From Hyphochytrium catenoides (lineage: Eukaryota > Sar > Hyphochytriomycetes > Hyphochytriales > Hyphochytriaceae), in assembly GCA_900088475.1 (NCBI GenBank), contig FLMG01000044.1:1089-33828 (forward strand): a DNA stretch of 32,740 bases, written 5' to 3'. A program made the position numbers and the translations under genes. The notes under the pieces are model-generated. The model was not told the DNA's origin and made no database searches. It saw only the letters and a program-made list of their open reading frames with translations. Positions 31,963-32,740 of this stretch are shown in pieces. Every line of letters starts with the position of its first letter. Position 1 is the first letter of the stretch.

Positions 31963-32740
31963 GAAATGTGGCCAGCTCAAAAGGGGCCATAAGTGTACCA
32001 CTGAAAGTACATGAGTTCGGGCAAAATAGTATCTATCGTGAGCTATTATAAGTGGTCAGACATGTCTTTTATTTCCTCTTTCTCTTCTCTTTTTTTTTCT
32101 TCTTGGGGCTGTCCACGGGCCCTTCGGGCCCTTTTTGCCTGTCCACGCATGAATCAGTAAGCCCTAGTGAACGCTAGGCCACTAGAAATGCCTGTGCGGG
32201 TGTAAGAAGAATCTATTTTCACTTCTGGAACACTACATTTGTATATGATAGTTGCTACGGAAAAGAAACGTTTAGAAGGAGCGTCAGACTAGTGAGAACT
32301 TGGTCACCTGCCTGTTTCGATCCCATTGATGAGGTTCTTACTATAGGAGAAAGTAGATAGTATCAAGCAACATAATCTGATGAATTGGTTGACGCATTGA
32401 CTTGCCACACCGGCGTATTTTATAGACTTCCAACCACGCTTGCTTCTTGATGAAAGATCTTTACTTACCATACATAATGATTCCTACTCTGGCTAGCCTG
32501 GTGCTTTAATTGTGGCGAATGGGAATTAATACTGCCCTAGATGATGGAAGCAGGCAGGAGAACCCATGTGCTCGATGATTCATCCTACACACTAATAACC
32601 CTTCCTGTATTACTGTCAGCTACCCCCCACCAGTCCAACCACCACTTGGCTATGCCAATCTTGGAGAGCGAACTGAGTATTAGATTGCGACAGGTAAATG
32701 ATATGAGAAGGGTCTAAGAAAGAAGGGAAGAACGTGAGGC
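31963..32740. other. 3' flank without a gene
   Basis: It holds a short zinc-knuckle-like reading (31954-32010, another frame), a T-rich stretch (32060-32102) and the GC hairpin listed next. From 32150 to the end I see no open frame of note, no RNA gene and no repeat. Confidence 0.5.
32109..32147. other. GC hairpin flanked by 9-bp direct repeats
   Basis: GGGCCC at 32117-32122, loop TTC, GGGCCC at 32126-32131, then TTTTT at 32132-32136. CTGTCCACG occurs on both sides, at 32109-32117 and 32139-32147. The stem followed by a T run looks like an intrinsic or Pol III-type terminator. The direct repeats resemble a target-site duplication around a small insert. Which of these is right cannot be told from sequence alone. 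Confidence 0.5.

Noticed and set aside
1-32740. CRISPR arrays, bacterial operons, prophage or viral genes
   Set aside because: No regularly spaced repeats of the CRISPR type and no viral structural or replication genes. All recognisable genes are eukaryotic and intron-bearing.

Overview
This window is nuclear DNA from a eukaryote. The genes are split by short GT-AG introns, mostly about 55-180 bp, and the products are eukaryotic: importin alpha, the ciliary protein CFAP20, a LETM1-domain mitochondrial protein and DNA polymerase theta. Spacing is moderately compact and genes lie on both strands. Retention of CFAP20 and a full-length POLQ fits a microbial eukaryote such as an alga or another protist. 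The lineage cannot be fixed from sequence alone. The importin, LETM1-like, CFAP20 and POLQ models all end at TAA or TAG and keep frame across every proposed intron, so the standard code is adequate.

Layout, left to right. A TM-containing exon (129-361) and a multi-pass membrane protein of unknown function (397-1674) lie on the plus strand, followed by a doubtful 52-residue spliced gene (1987-2312). A minus-strand F-box/armadillo-repeat gene (6252-3826) has a GA/CT-rich tract upstream. Importin alpha (9799-8108) is also minus. A LETM1-domain mitochondrial protein (10861-12179, plus) runs tail-to-tail into an eight-exon multi-pass membrane protein with a degenerate J-like segment (13863-12212, minus). 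The last intron of that gene holds a 16-N assembly gap. CFAP20 (14743-15486) and a 20-exon POLQ gene (16577-24710) follow on the plus strand. Next come a protein with two RanBP2-type zinc fingers that appears joined to a divergent RING finger (26072-29043), a CAG/CAT-rich minisatellite (about 30055-30585), a perfect 24-bp inverted repeat (30595-30762) and an unrecognised five-exon gene (30670-31962).

The genes do not form one pathway. They cover nuclear import, ubiquitin-ligase adaptor-like functions (the F-box/ARM and RING proteins), mitochondrial inner-membrane physiology, an endomembrane J-like protein, cilium structure and microhomology-mediated double-strand-break repair. I found no bacterial operon, CRISPR array, rRNA, intact transposon or recognisable tRNA. 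The least ordinary parts are the F-box/ARM protein, the J-like membrane protein without HPD, the enlarged palm insertion in POLQ, the RING finger that seems to lack one ligand, and the repeat/inverted-repeat/orphan-gene block at 30-32 kb.
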